A stretch of 61,018 bases of DNA from Lachnospiraceae bacterium (GTDB taxonomy: Bacteria; Bacillota; Clostridia; Lachnospirales; Lachnospiraceae), in assembly GCA_017472605.1 (NCBI GenBank), contig JAFUPV010000073.1, positions 1-61,018 of the forward strand, written 5' to 3'. Positions 26,392-34,325 of the stretch are shown here, in pieces. The notes under the pieces are model-generated. The model was not told the DNA's origin. It was given only the letters and a program-made list of their open reading frames with translations, and made no database searches. The translations under genes and the position numbers were made by a program. The first letter of the stretch is position 1. Every line of letters begins with the position of its first letter.

Positions 26392-27858
26392 CTACTTTGC
26401 ACAGGCATCAATCCATAGGAACAGTTCTTCCAGATCATAATCTCCTGCGTGCGGCAGTCCCCACGGGTATGCCAGATCCACCGCGGTTCCTCTGCCGCGC
26501 AGCGCTGCAGCCAGAAGGGCAGAAATTGCCAAAGAAGTATCTCTGTCCACAGCACCGTGACGAATCCGGTAATTGGGTGCCACGTCAGCGGACGGATCTG
26601 CAATGTATGGCATCGGATTCATCATTCGGATCTGGTTCGATTCTGCAATGCCTGACAAACCGCTTCCACAGCCGGCTTTGATCCCGCTTGCTTCGGGCGC
26701 TGCCGGGTCTGTTCCCGCTCCAGCACAACCTGCTTCAGGCACTGCCGGATTTACTCCGCCGACCACCTGACTGTGTGCCAGTGAAAATTCGGTAAAGTGC
26801 CGCTCCATCACATCGGCCGTTCCGAACAGTTCATTTTCCGGTGTTCCCATGAACACGCTGTCAAAGGCAGGCGCCGTTTTCATTCTTGTACGGTATTCCA
26901 CATATCCGTCAAAGTCAATTCCCGTCACCACAGAACCATCCACCTTCAGCCAGTCAAGACCGGTCAGATCACCGCCCCAGTCAATCTCCTTCTGTGCAGA
27001 CCGGCAGACATAGCGGCAGATCTCCTCCTTCAGCGTTCCATTTCCGTTTTCATCCAGTTCCAGCGGCTGTTTTTTCTCATCCAGCAGGCCAAGACTATTT
27101 ACATAGGAAGGAAACTGTACTTTCAACAAAGCGGACAGCTCCTGCTGAAGCGGACTCATCACACCTTCCCCGCGCCAGTTCCGATAGGCAATTTCATTGC
27201 CGAATTCCCACTCATATGCCATGTCCGCGTGGTCCAGATTGGTAATCGGACAGTAGCAGGACGCGGCAAAAATGTCGTCCCGCTCCTTTGCGGCACCAAT
27301 CTTCTCCAGATATGGCTCATAGTCCGGGTGATTTCCCGTCGCCCCAAGCAGGGAAGACAGCGCGCCTCCCGCGCTTGTTCCATTGGAAACAATTTTTTCC
27401 ACATCTCCGGGAATCACATCCCGGTTGTGACGCAGGTAACGAACTGCCGCTTTCAGATCCACCAGCGCCGCAGGTGCCATGCCGACATAGTTTCCCTTCT
27501 TATCCTTCATCTGACGTCCGCGGATTCCCGGCGATGCCACCACATATCCATGGAGGAGCGCCCGGGCGATGGTGTTGAACGCTCCCTCCTTCACCTCCGG
27601 TGTCCGCGCCGGGCCGGGCATGTAGCCGCCGGCAGAATTTGGCAGAAAGATGGAGGCCGTTTTCAGGGTATAGGTACCGATTGGATCACTTCCATAATAA
27701 TACTCCGGCACGAACAGGTTCAGCACCTGCATGTCTGGTGCCGCCGGATTTGTCACATAGGGAATTCCCTCAAAGGCGCGATAGCGTAAGATCACCCCTT
27801 CTGCTTCCAGAGACCTGATTTTGTAATTATTTTTATCGAATTTTAATTCATTTTCCAT
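26392..27858 (-). CDS. Subtype B tannase-like alpha/beta hydrolase
   Basis: 488-residue esterase. The nucleophile is S162 in SNGTSAGGALSS, matching S163 of the Lactobacillus plantarum tannase as I recall it; the acid and histidine fit D in RHGAVDRDTSLA and H in GLPHAGDYDLEEL. Tannases cleave gallate esters of plant phenolics. No signal peptide. ATG 27858 follows GATAGGAGAAAAG. Residues ~365-408 are an Ala/Gly/Pro-rich insert with two ~14-residue repeats between the core and the last catalytic residues. Within the plant-glycan context, a feruloyl or acetyl ester is also possible. Confidence 0.8.
   Translation of the reverse strand: MENELKFDKNNYKIRSLEAEGVILRYRAFEGIPYVTNPAAPDMQVLNLFVPEYYYGSDPIGTYTLKTASIFLPNSAGGYMPGPARTPEVKEGAFNTIARALLHGYVVASPGIRGRQMKDKKGNYVGMAPAALVDLKAAVRYLRHNRDVIPGDVEKIVSNGTSAGGALSSLLGATGNHPDYEPYLEKIGAAKERDDIFAASCYCPITNLDHADMAYEWEFGNEIAYRNWRGEGVMSPLQQELSALLKVQFPSYVNSLGLLDEKKQPLELDENGNGTLKEEICRYVCRSAQKEIDWGGDLTGLDWLKVDGSVVTGIDFDGYVEYRTRMKTAPAFDSVFMGTPENELFGTADVMERHFTEFSLAHSQVVGGVNPAVPEAGCAGAGTDPAAPEASGIKAGCGSGLSGIAESNQIRMMNPMPYIADPSADVAPNYRIRHGAVDRDTSLAISALLAAALRGRGTAVDLAYPWGLPHAGDYDLEELFLWIDACAK
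26688..26762. repeat. In-frame ~42-bp repeat inside the tannase-like gene
   Basis: Two imperfect ~42-bp units on the plus strand share TGCTTCGGGCGCTGCCGG / TGCTTCAGGCACTGCCGG. They encode NPAVPEAGCAGAGT and DPAAPEASGIKAGC. The flanking Gly/Ala-rich part may be older copies. Confidence 0.7.
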
Positions 27859-27958
27859 CTTTTCTCCTATCTGCCGCATTGTCGGTCTGCCGATTATCTG
27901 CATTCCATATGCAAATTTTCTTTTCCTGCTTCAAACTGCTTTTCACTGCTTCCGATGC

Positions 27959-28046
27959 ATGAATTTTCTCTCTCGGTTCCCGGTGCACGAGCTTTCCTCT
28001 CACAGTTCCCGATTCACAAGCTTTCCTCTCACAGTTCCCGATACAC
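27959..28046. repeat. Tandem copies of the GH43 gene's 3' end
   Basis: Three units of 29, 29 and 30 bp (28046-28018, 28017-27989, 27988-27959) reading minus. Unit 1 holds the last codons VYREL and the TGA stop of the GH43 gene. Unit 2 differs from it at only two positions; unit 3 is more decayed, and a fourth fragment may follow. The duplication thus started inside the coding end and spread downstream. The rest of the 27859-28028 gap shows nothing else. Confidence 0.9.
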
Positions 28047-29615
28047 AAACTCATCAAAATCCGCATACCGTCTCTGTCCCGAAATGTCCTGGGCACAGAT
28101 TCCGATAAAGGCTCCGGTGAAGCGCATCTGCCCGTCTCTATTATAATAATCGTCAGAAAGGACACCTGCCATCAGCGCCGGTCCCAGTTCCTGATAGGTT
28201 TCTCCGTCCAGCGACCAGTAGAACTGTGCCAGTTCCTTTTTTGTTTCCAGCCGCAGCCAGACCGGTCCGTCTTCCGGAATGGAAATGCCGTCTCCAAGAG
28301 GCATGGAATACCGTCTCAGCGCCGAACAGAGAAGATTCAGCACCTTTCCCCTGCTCTCATCTCTCGTCACGAAACAGTAATAGAAACTCTGATTATCATA
28401 AAAATAGACAAGTCCTGCCTGATGCTGAATGTCTCCCGGGTTCATCTCCATCTTCGTTGTCACCTGACAGAAAAAGCTCTGCTGTCTGCGTGCAAGAAGG
28501 GTTTGATGGAAATCGGAATACAGAGACTCCCGTCCATAGAGACGGAGCCATCCCTTTCTTTCCGTCAGAGACGCATCCGCACCGAGCCCATGGCGCAGAC
28601 TCTGAAAATGAATGCTCCAGCTGTCCCCGTCAAAGGTTTCCGTCATGTCACGGCAGACCGGTGTGGAATCCAGCGTTTCTGTTCCTGCAATCTCCAGAAT
28701 CTCCTGCGGCTTCCCATCGGGATTTTTCAGTTTCAACCATCCATCTTCCCAGACAACTTCCTCGATGCATGTTTCTCTTCCCAGAATGCAGAGCCGTTCA
28801 CTGGTTACCGGACGGCTTCCCAGGTGAACCACATACCAGCGGCCGTTGGCTGCCTCCACAAGACTTCCATGCCCTGCCTTCTGGATGGTTCCGTCCACCC
28901 AGGGCGCTGCCGTAATCAGCGGATGGTTCGGAGATGTTTCATAGGGACCTTCCAGCTTTTTGCTGCGGAACAGGCTGACTGCATGGGCATATCCGGTTCC
29001 GCCCTCCGCTGCCATCAGATAGTAATAACCATCATGCCAGTACAGGTGCGGACCTTCGGTGCAGGACATGCCGCTGCCTTTGCTGATGATCTTTGCTTCA
29101 CCCACCAGGCGCTTTTCCTGCGGAGAATACTCCTGCATTACAATTCCGCCGAATTTATTGTGGTACAGACGGGGATCCGCATACATGTTAACAAGCCATT
29201 TTCTGCCGTCCCGGTCATGGAACAGAGAAGGATCAAAGCCGCTGCTGTTTAAATAGACAGGATCAGACCAGTCACCGCAGATATCCTTTGCAGTAACCAG
29301 ATAGTTGTGCGCATCCCAGATGTAGCCGTCATAGGATTTCACATCGGTAAAAATCAGATAAAACAGTCCGTCACTGTAGCTTAAACACGGCGCCCAGACA
29401 CCGCAGGACGCTTTTTCACCGGTCATGTCCAACTGACTCTGGCGGTTTAAGGGACGGGCAATCAGTTCCCAGTGAATCAGATCTCTGGAATGGTGAATCT
29501 GGACACCGGGAAACCATTCAAAGGTTGATGTTGCAATATAATAGTCTTCTCCGACACGGAGAATGGACGGATCGGGATTAAAACCGGGTAAAATCGGGTT
29601 GGTTGCATGTGCCAT
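28029..29615 (-). CDS. GH43 family beta-xylosidase/arabinofuranosidase
   Basis: 528-residue cytoplasmic glycosidase. The five-bladed propeller shows the GH43 catalytic triad: base Asp in NPDPSILRVG, pKa-tuning Asp in SGFDPSLF, and acid Glu in SCTEGPHLYW. A C-terminal beta-sandwich of ~200 residues (from EDGWLKL on) is the xylosidase-type accessory domain that shapes the active site. ATG 29615 is chosen because GGAGGTATTTACC precedes it. It probably trims xylo-oligosaccharides entering the cell. It reads divergently from a MATE gene and is followed by tandem copies of its own 3' end. Confidence 0.93.
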   Translation of the reverse strand: MAHATNPILPGFNPDPSILRVGEDYYIATSTFEWFPGVQIHHSRDLIHWELIARPLNRQSQLDMTGEKASCGVWAPCLSYSDGLFYLIFTDVKSYDGYIWDAHNYLVTAKDICGDWSDPVYLNSSGFDPSLFHDRDGRKWLVNMYADPRLYHNKFGGIVMQEYSPQEKRLVGEAKIISKGSGMSCTEGPHLYWHDGYYYLMAAEGGTGYAHAVSLFRSKKLEGPYETSPNHPLITAAPWVDGTIQKAGHGSLVEAANGRWYVVHLGSRPVTSERLCILGRETCIEEVVWEDGWLKLKNPDGKPQEILEIAGTETLDSTPVCRDMTETFDGDSWSIHFQSLRHGLGADASLTERKGWLRLYGRESLYSDFHQTLLARRQQSFFCQVTTKMEMNPGDIQHQAGLVYFYDNQSFYYCFVTRDESRGKVLNLLCSALRRYSMPLGDGISIPEDGPVWLRLETKKELAQFYWSLDGETYQELGPALMAGVLSDDYYNRDGQMRFTGAFIGICAQDISGQRRYADFDEFVYREL

Positions 29616-29699
29616 GGTAAATACCTCCACGTTTGTTGTTCGGTCAATGCCAGTTGATCATTCTGCTGACCCTTTGATTCGTTTGCTTACTTATCTGTA

Positions 29700-29728
29700 A
29701 GTATAAACGTTCTTTTTCCTCCCTTCAA
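29700..29728 (-). promoter_or_regulatory. Predicted promoter of the GH43 gene
   Basis: Minus strand: -35 TTGAAG (29728-29723), 17 bp, -10 TATACT (29705-29700). Confidence 0.65.
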
Positions 29729-29840
29729 TATAAAAATGCGAAATTTTTATCTGCTGACACGCCGGTATCCGACAGATCCATCCATCCTGTCTTTTTTTCA
29801 CCAATATACCAGCCTTTTTGTGCTGAATCTGTAAATGCGC

Positions 29841-29869
29841 TTGCTTTCATTCCGACGGGATGCTATTAT
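29841..29869 (+). promoter_or_regulatory. Predicted promoter of the first MATE gene
   Basis: -35 TTGCTT (29841-29846), 17 bp, -10 TATTAT (29864-29869). With the GH43 promoter it accounts for the 335-bp divergent gap; nothing else stands out there. Confidence 0.65.
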
Positions 29870-29950
29870 CATATGTATGTAGATACACGGGCAGATTCCA
29901 TCATTCTCTGCCTCACGGTATCTGTAAATACTGACATGAGGATCCTATCT

Positions 29951-31369
29951 ATGAAACGGACAACAAACCATTCCATCGAATGGAAACAATTTTTCCGCGC
30001 GGTTCTGACCATTGCCATGCCAATCGCTTTTCAGAACCTGCTTTCCACCACTGCCAGCATGGTGGATACGATTATGCTGGGCAGCCAGGGAGAACTGGCT
30101 GTGGCTGCTGTGGGCATCTGCTCGCAGATCACTTCCCTCTTTTTCTCCTGCTACTTTGGCTTTGCCGGAGGCGCGCTGCTGTTTTTCTCCCAATACTGGG
30201 GAGCAGGAAACATCCGGGGAATCAACCGCACCTTCGGAATCTCCACGGTCTGCATGCTTCTCATCGCCCTTGTATTTGGCGGCGCTGCAGTCGTGAATCC
30301 GGCTTTTCTTCTGCGAATTTATACGGATAAGGAAGCCATCATCCAGATGGGAATTCCTTACATCCGCATCGTCGGTTTCTCCTACCCGATCACCGTTCTT
30401 GTTCTCCTGATGAGCTTCCTTCTGCGCTCAACGGAACGCGTGAAGGCTCCGCTGATCTGCTCCATCGCCGGTCTGCTTGTGAACCTGACGCTGAACTGGC
30501 TTTTGATTAATGGTCATTTCGGTTTCCCGCAGATGGGACCTGCCGGTGCTGCAATCGGTACCCTTGGATCTGCAATCGTAAATCTGGTTCTTCTCCTGAT
30601 TTTCCTGCTGCGCGATCAGAAGACCGTTCGCCTGCAGCTGCGCGTGATGTTTGGCTGGGAACCGGCATTCATCGGAACCTATCTGAAAAAATGTCTGCCA
30701 ATCATCTGCAACGAGCTGTTCTACGGAATTGGTCAGATGCTTATTAATATCGTTATCGGCCATCAGTCGGAAAGCGCCATCGCCGCTATGGCGGCATTCC
30801 GCGTGCTGGAGGGATTCGTCTATGCGTTCTTTGGCGGACTGGCAGACGCAAGCGCTGTCGTGGTTGGAAAAGAGGTCGGCGCCGGCAACCACATGAAGGG
30901 CTACCACTATGTCAAAGGATTTGCCATTCTGTGTCCGGCAATCACCTTCTGTCTCTGCGCAGTCGGCGTGATTTTCTGCCAGCCGATCCTGGGACTCTTC
31001 GGTCTTGGCGAGGAAGCAATGTTCTTTGGAAAGTATATGCTGCTGATCTATCTGGCAGCCGGAACCATCCGTACCTGCAACTACATCATGAACAGCTGTT
31101 ACCGCGCCGGAGGCGAACCGGTCTTTGGAACGGTGCTTGAAATCACCTGCCTCTTTGTCATCAGCGTCCCTGCCACCTGGATCGCGGGAATGGTTCTCCA
31201 TCTTCCGTTCCTCGCCGTCTTTGCCTTCGTCTATACCGATGAAATCATCCGCCTGATTTTCGAGATCCGCTACACCAGAAGCGGAAAATGGGTCAAGCCG
31301 GTTACCCAGGAAGGACGGGCCGCGCTGGAGGAATTCCATGAACAGTTGGCGGCTGGGAGGAGGAGTTGA
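29951..31369 (+). CDS. MATE family efflux transporter
   Basis: 472-residue membrane protein with about 12 predicted helices in two MatE halves, exporting drugs or metabolites against Na+ or H+. Family marks include the LLSTTASMVDTIMLG start and FFSQYWGAGN in the first half, with GKEVGAGN in the second. ATG 29951 follows GAGG; the frame is open upstream to 29873, but that part overlaps the promoter. The second MATE gene (34326) belongs to a different subfamily, so the two are not a recent duplication. Confidence 0.93.
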   Translation: MKRTTNHSIEWKQFFRAVLTIAMPIAFQNLLSTTASMVDTIMLGSQGELAVAAVGICSQITSLFFSCYFGFAGGALLFFSQYWGAGNIRGINRTFGISTVCMLLIALVFGGAAVVNPAFLLRIYTDKEAIIQMGIPYIRIVGFSYPITVLVLLMSFLLRSTERVKAPLICSIAGLLVNLTLNWLLINGHFGFPQMGPAGAAIGTLGSAIVNLVLLLIFLLRDQKTVRLQLRVMFGWEPAFIGTYLKKCLPIICNELFYGIGQMLINIVIGHQSESAIAAMAAFRVLEGFVYAFFGGLADASAVVVGKEVGAGNHMKGYHYVKGFAILCPAITFCLCAVGVIFCQPILGLFGLGEEAMFFGKYMLLIYLAAGTIRTCNYIMNSCYRAGGEPVFGTVLEITCLFVISVPATWIAGMVLHLPFLAVFAFVYTDEIIRLIFEIRYTRSGKWVKPVTQEGRAALEEFHEQLAAGRRS

Positions 31370-31508
31370 GTGAGTCGGTGACGGGAAGGCATCAGCTACA
31401 GAACGTTGCCTGATGAACAGAAAACAACGGTCGGACGAATTTGAGCCTTGCTGCCGTTCGAGTGTACACTGCAAAACAAGAAGAAACACACTGATCGTGT
31501 AAATGCAG

Positions 31509-31560
31509 AAAAAGCGTAGGACTCTGGAAAAAATTTTCCGGAATCCTGCGCTTTTCGTTT
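31509..31560 (+). terminator. Terminator of the first MATE gene
   Basis: AAAAGCGTAGGACTCTGGAAAA pairs imperfectly with TTTTCCGGAATCCTGCGCTTTT, followed by CGTTTTCC. It lies ~140 bp after the stop. Confidence 0.7.
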
Positions 31561-31593
31561 TCCTCTCGTTCCCCCTGGTGCGTTGTTCTGTTT

Positions 31594-31851
31594 CTATTGC
31601 CAATTCCTCTTTAATATCTCACTTTTTAAATACAGTGTGTTCTTATCCGATGTCTTAAGCGGATGCAGCTTCCCGCGTTTTGTCAGATCAATAATATTTT
31701 GTCTGGAACATCCAAGAATCTCCGCCGCTTCCGCTGCATTGATTGTCCGGTGCGTTACAAAATTTCGAAAGTCCGCCGCTGTAAGAGGAACCTTTTTACC
31801 GCTGCGATACAGCATAGAATCTGAAACAGTCATATTCACATCCCAGTACAC
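31594..31851 (-). CDS. Small helix-turn-helix DNA-binding protein
   Basis: 85-residue protein with a MerR/excisionase-like HTH: NAAEAAEILGCSRQNIIDLT with a wing KRGKLHPLKTSDKNTLYL. Proteins beginning YWDVNMTVSDSMLYRSGKKV are familiar from gut Clostridia. A GTG start at 31851 is chosen since AGGAGGATATGGA precedes it; an ATG at 31884 (11 codons longer) is the alternative but sits on the operator-like repeat. It stands alone, so it may be the surviving regulator of a lost mobile or defence module. Confidence 0.75.
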   Translation of the reverse strand: MYWDVNMTVSDSMLYRSGKKVPLTAADFRNFVTHRTINAAEAAEILGCSRQNIIDLTKRGKLHPLKTSDKNTLYLKSEILKRNWQ

Positions 31852-31882
31852 TCCATATCCTCCTGTTTGCATTTGCACATGC

Positions 31883-31934
31883 ACTTGTCATACGTCAAGT
31901 AGATATTTTATTTATAACTTGATATACGACAAGC
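31883..31934. promoter_or_regulatory. Tandem operator-like repeats upstream of the HTH gene
   Basis: ACTTGTCATACGTCAAGT (31883-31900) and ACTTGATATACGACAAGC (31917-31934) share the pattern ACTTGNNATACGNCAAG, 34 bp apart. Each is nearly palindromic, and the AT-rich spacer could hold a -10. They are probably binding sites of the adjacent HTH protein. The rest of 31935-32228 shows nothing recognisable. Confidence 0.65.
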
Positions 31935-32228
31935 AACTATAAAATTTCGTCTTTATGTGAAATTCAAAAATTAAATTTGATATCAGATTTTACTCAGATG
32001 CCTATACCCGGACAAAAAGCCAAATCTGAAACTTATCTTTAAGATCCAGAACGGACAACGTTTCCAGTAGCGTTATGCCGGGCTTTTCATAGCTGAAGAT
32101 TCCCCTTGGCATCCGTTTTTCACTTCCAGCGAAGGATATGATCCATGCATATCATAGCTGATTGGTTGCGACCTGGTACAGTAATGAGTTGTAAATACAA
32201 GTGTTTCAGATTTCTTATTCACAGTCTA

Positions 32229-32833
32229 TTACAAATACTCTTTTTCTTCAATCATCTCCAGAAATATGCGGTTTAACCCCGCAAGATCCTTGTTATGATC
32301 ATCCTCCATCTTCTCCGCAATTTCCCTTTGTCTGGCAGTCTCCCTCTCAATAAACTCCCTTATGGCAGGTATCTGCGGATTCTCCTCTCCCTCTGTCACC
32401 CTTTTCTTCACTTCCAGTAATTGATCAATCGCCTTCCGCAGCTCCTCCGGCAGGTCCATTTCCAGAAGCGCATCAAACAGGACAGGCGGAGCGGCATGAT
32501 ATGTCTCAATATACTGTGCAGCAAGCAGCGGTCTCAGTGCATAGAAATACTTCTTGTACTTCACCATGTCTCCCTGCAGATATCCCTGCAGCGTGCTGTT
32601 TGCGGTTCCATAGTAATGGCAGACAGCTGCCATTCAATCACATCCCGTGGTTCGTCCAAACGCAAATAATCTTCCTTTGATCTGACATATACGAATCGCA
32701 CATCATAGTCGCTGTCCAAAGAAGCAAATCCCCAGGCCCTGCTCCCGGACTCAACAGCATGCAGGATCCGCACGCCTTCCGTCTTTTCAATTTCATCCAG
32801 TTTTTCGTTTATCTGAAGCATGATATCGCTCAT
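32229..32833 (-). pseudogene. RlaP-type nucleotidyltransferase, broken by internal deletion
   Basis: The N-terminal frame (32833 to 32561) encodes MSDIMLQINEKLDEIEKTEG and the nucleotidyltransferase motif VESGSRAWGFASLDSDYDVR. After DVIEW it runs into nonsense and stops. A second frame (32633 to 32229) gives the C-terminal half of the same family, VCHYYGTANSTLQGYLQGD then KKYFYALRPLLAAQYIE. Some 50-60 residues between the halves are missing relative to the family as I remember it, and the join is out of frame. The start overlaps the stop of the intact relative upstream as ATGA, so both once formed an operon. Confidence 0.8.
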
Positions 32834-33852
32834 GTTAATTCCCCCGCAACCGCATACCTGTTGATTCGTTCCACAAAGACTTCCACCTTCTCCATATCGG
32901 GACAATCCGGCAGCACCGTCCTTGCAGCCGCCTCATCGAGCTTTCGTTCATATTCTTCCAGCATTTCATAGAACTCCGGCGAAACTGTACCATCGGGAAG
33001 CATGTAAGCGCCATTTCGAATCGCGAGAAGTGTCGGGATGTCATCTTTCCTGTGAGTGCGTATCTCGCCCTTCTCCAGGATATCGATCGCCATCATAAAC
33101 AGTCGGATCAGATGCATGGCATGCTTGTTCAGATGATTCTCATCCTTCTTCCTGTTCCGCTTTCCGATCTTGTCATAATCCCGGACAACCGTTCGCATGG
33201 TTCCCCAAAGGTCTGCATAATCCCGGAGTGGGAAATGCCTGTAGCTGGCATCGACAAAGATCTCCGTGTCCAGTTCCGGATTTTCTGCCTGATCAATATA
33301 AAGCCGGATGCTTCCGCTTTCTTTCCCTGCATATCTGCGATTAAAATCGTCCAGCGCATTCGTGACCGATTTCAGGATATGTTTTTCCCGGTCGCTCTGA
33401 GGCAGGGTGTCCCTTGCGATGGCATTCTGCAGCCGGCGAAGCTGTGCATCCGCATACCCTCCAAACGATTTTATCGCTCGCTTTGACAGAAACAGTCTGC
33501 TGTTGTCAATCAACTCCTGCCCAAGCTCAGACTTGATCAGATACTGCTCCTCATCCAGACCAAGCATCTCGCAGGTGTTTGGATTGCACTCCAGCAGAAG
33601 CTTCACCAGCTTGTTGAATCCATAAATAACCGTATCCGTCCTGTTGTCTTCATACTGTTCAAATTCAGTAAGCCCCAGCAGATCCGATGGCATCATAAGC
33701 GTGACACCACGAAAATCGATGTCACTCCTCTCGTTATTTGTCCCATAAGCATAGCTTCCGCCAAGGCCAAGAAGCATGATCCTGTCTCCAAGGCGTTTAT
33801 TCGTCCGAAGAAAATCATATTCCGTTGTATTCATAAGTGCCTTGAAATCCAT
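32830..33852 (-). CDS. RlaP-like DNA polymerase beta superfamily nucleotidyltransferase
   Basis: 340-residue protein. Its N-terminal catalytic motif GLGGSYAYGTNNERSDIDFR has the GS...DxD metal site of the polymerase beta fold. The remainder is helical with NKHAMHLIRLFMMAIDIL near the end. This family, named for association with RNA ligase in some genomes, has no settled substrate. ATG 33852 is chosen with AAGGAGGAAATGGGAACT upstream; ATGs at 33861 and 33870 are alternatives. Translationally coupled to a second, now broken, member. Confidence 0.8.
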   Translation of the reverse strand: MDFKALMNTTEYDFLRTNKRLGDRIMLLGLGGSYAYGTNNERSDIDFRGVTLMMPSDLLGLTEFEQYEDNRTDTVIYGFNKLVKLLLECNPNTCEMLGLDEEQYLIKSELGQELIDNSRLFLSKRAIKSFGGYADAQLRRLQNAIARDTLPQSDREKHILKSVTNALDDFNRRYAGKESGSIRLYIDQAENPELDTEIFVDASYRHFPLRDYADLWGTMRTVVRDYDKIGKRNRKKDENHLNKHAMHLIRLFMMAIDILEKGEIRTHRKDDIPTLLAIRNGAYMLPDGTVSPEFYEMLEEYERKLDEAAARTVLPDCPDMEKVEVFVERINRYAVAGELT

Positions 33853-34092
33853 AGTTCCCATTTCCTCCTTCATACCTGTCACGCTCCCTGCTTTTTCCTG
33901 GTATCCTTCCGCTTGACTCAATCCTGTCAATTATCCGTTACTGATACCGTTTCAATCGTTTATCCCAGCTTTCCAGGACCTCTGTCTTCTCACATTCACC
34001 GATTTTTGAAACGGAAAAAACTTAAAATCGATCATTTCCCCACTTTTCATACCGGAAGCGAATCCCTTCCCCGCGCGACGAATCTGCTTCCC

Positions 34093-34122
34093 AGTATAAC
34101 ACATGAACAGCATCCAATTCAA
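34093..34122 (-). promoter_or_regulatory. Predicted promoter of the RlaP-like pair
   Basis: Minus strand: -35 TTGAAT (34122-34117), 18 bp, -10 TATACT (34098-34093). It leaves a ~240-nt leader in which I see no clear structure. Confidence 0.5.
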
Positions 34123-34209
34123 CATTCATTAATGCTCACAATCCGGATTTGCCTCCGCATTCCCGTCTGTCAAGGCAAACATTTTCCATCACCGTGACAA
34201 CATAATCCC

Positions 34210-34238
34210 TTGCTTTTGTGATTCGCGAATGCTATGAT
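34210..34238 (+). promoter_or_regulatory. Predicted promoter of the second MATE gene
   Basis: -35 TTGCTT (34210-34215), 17 bp, -10 TATGAT (34233-34238). The ~85-nt leader holds two small hairpins, CTGGCG/CGCCAG (after 34260) and AAACGC/GCGTTT, the second just before the ribosome binding site. No known riboswitch class was recognised. Confidence 0.65.
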
Positions 34239-34325
34239 TCTTACAGTACATCACTTTTCGAAAAGCTGGCGCAATGCCGCCAGTCAAAAAAAACGCCTGC
34301 GCGTTTCAAAGGGGGAGTTTGTCCT

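Noticed and set aside
34245-34325. Riboswitch in the MATE leader
   Set aside because: Two short hairpins are present, but no conserved boxes of a known class were recognised.
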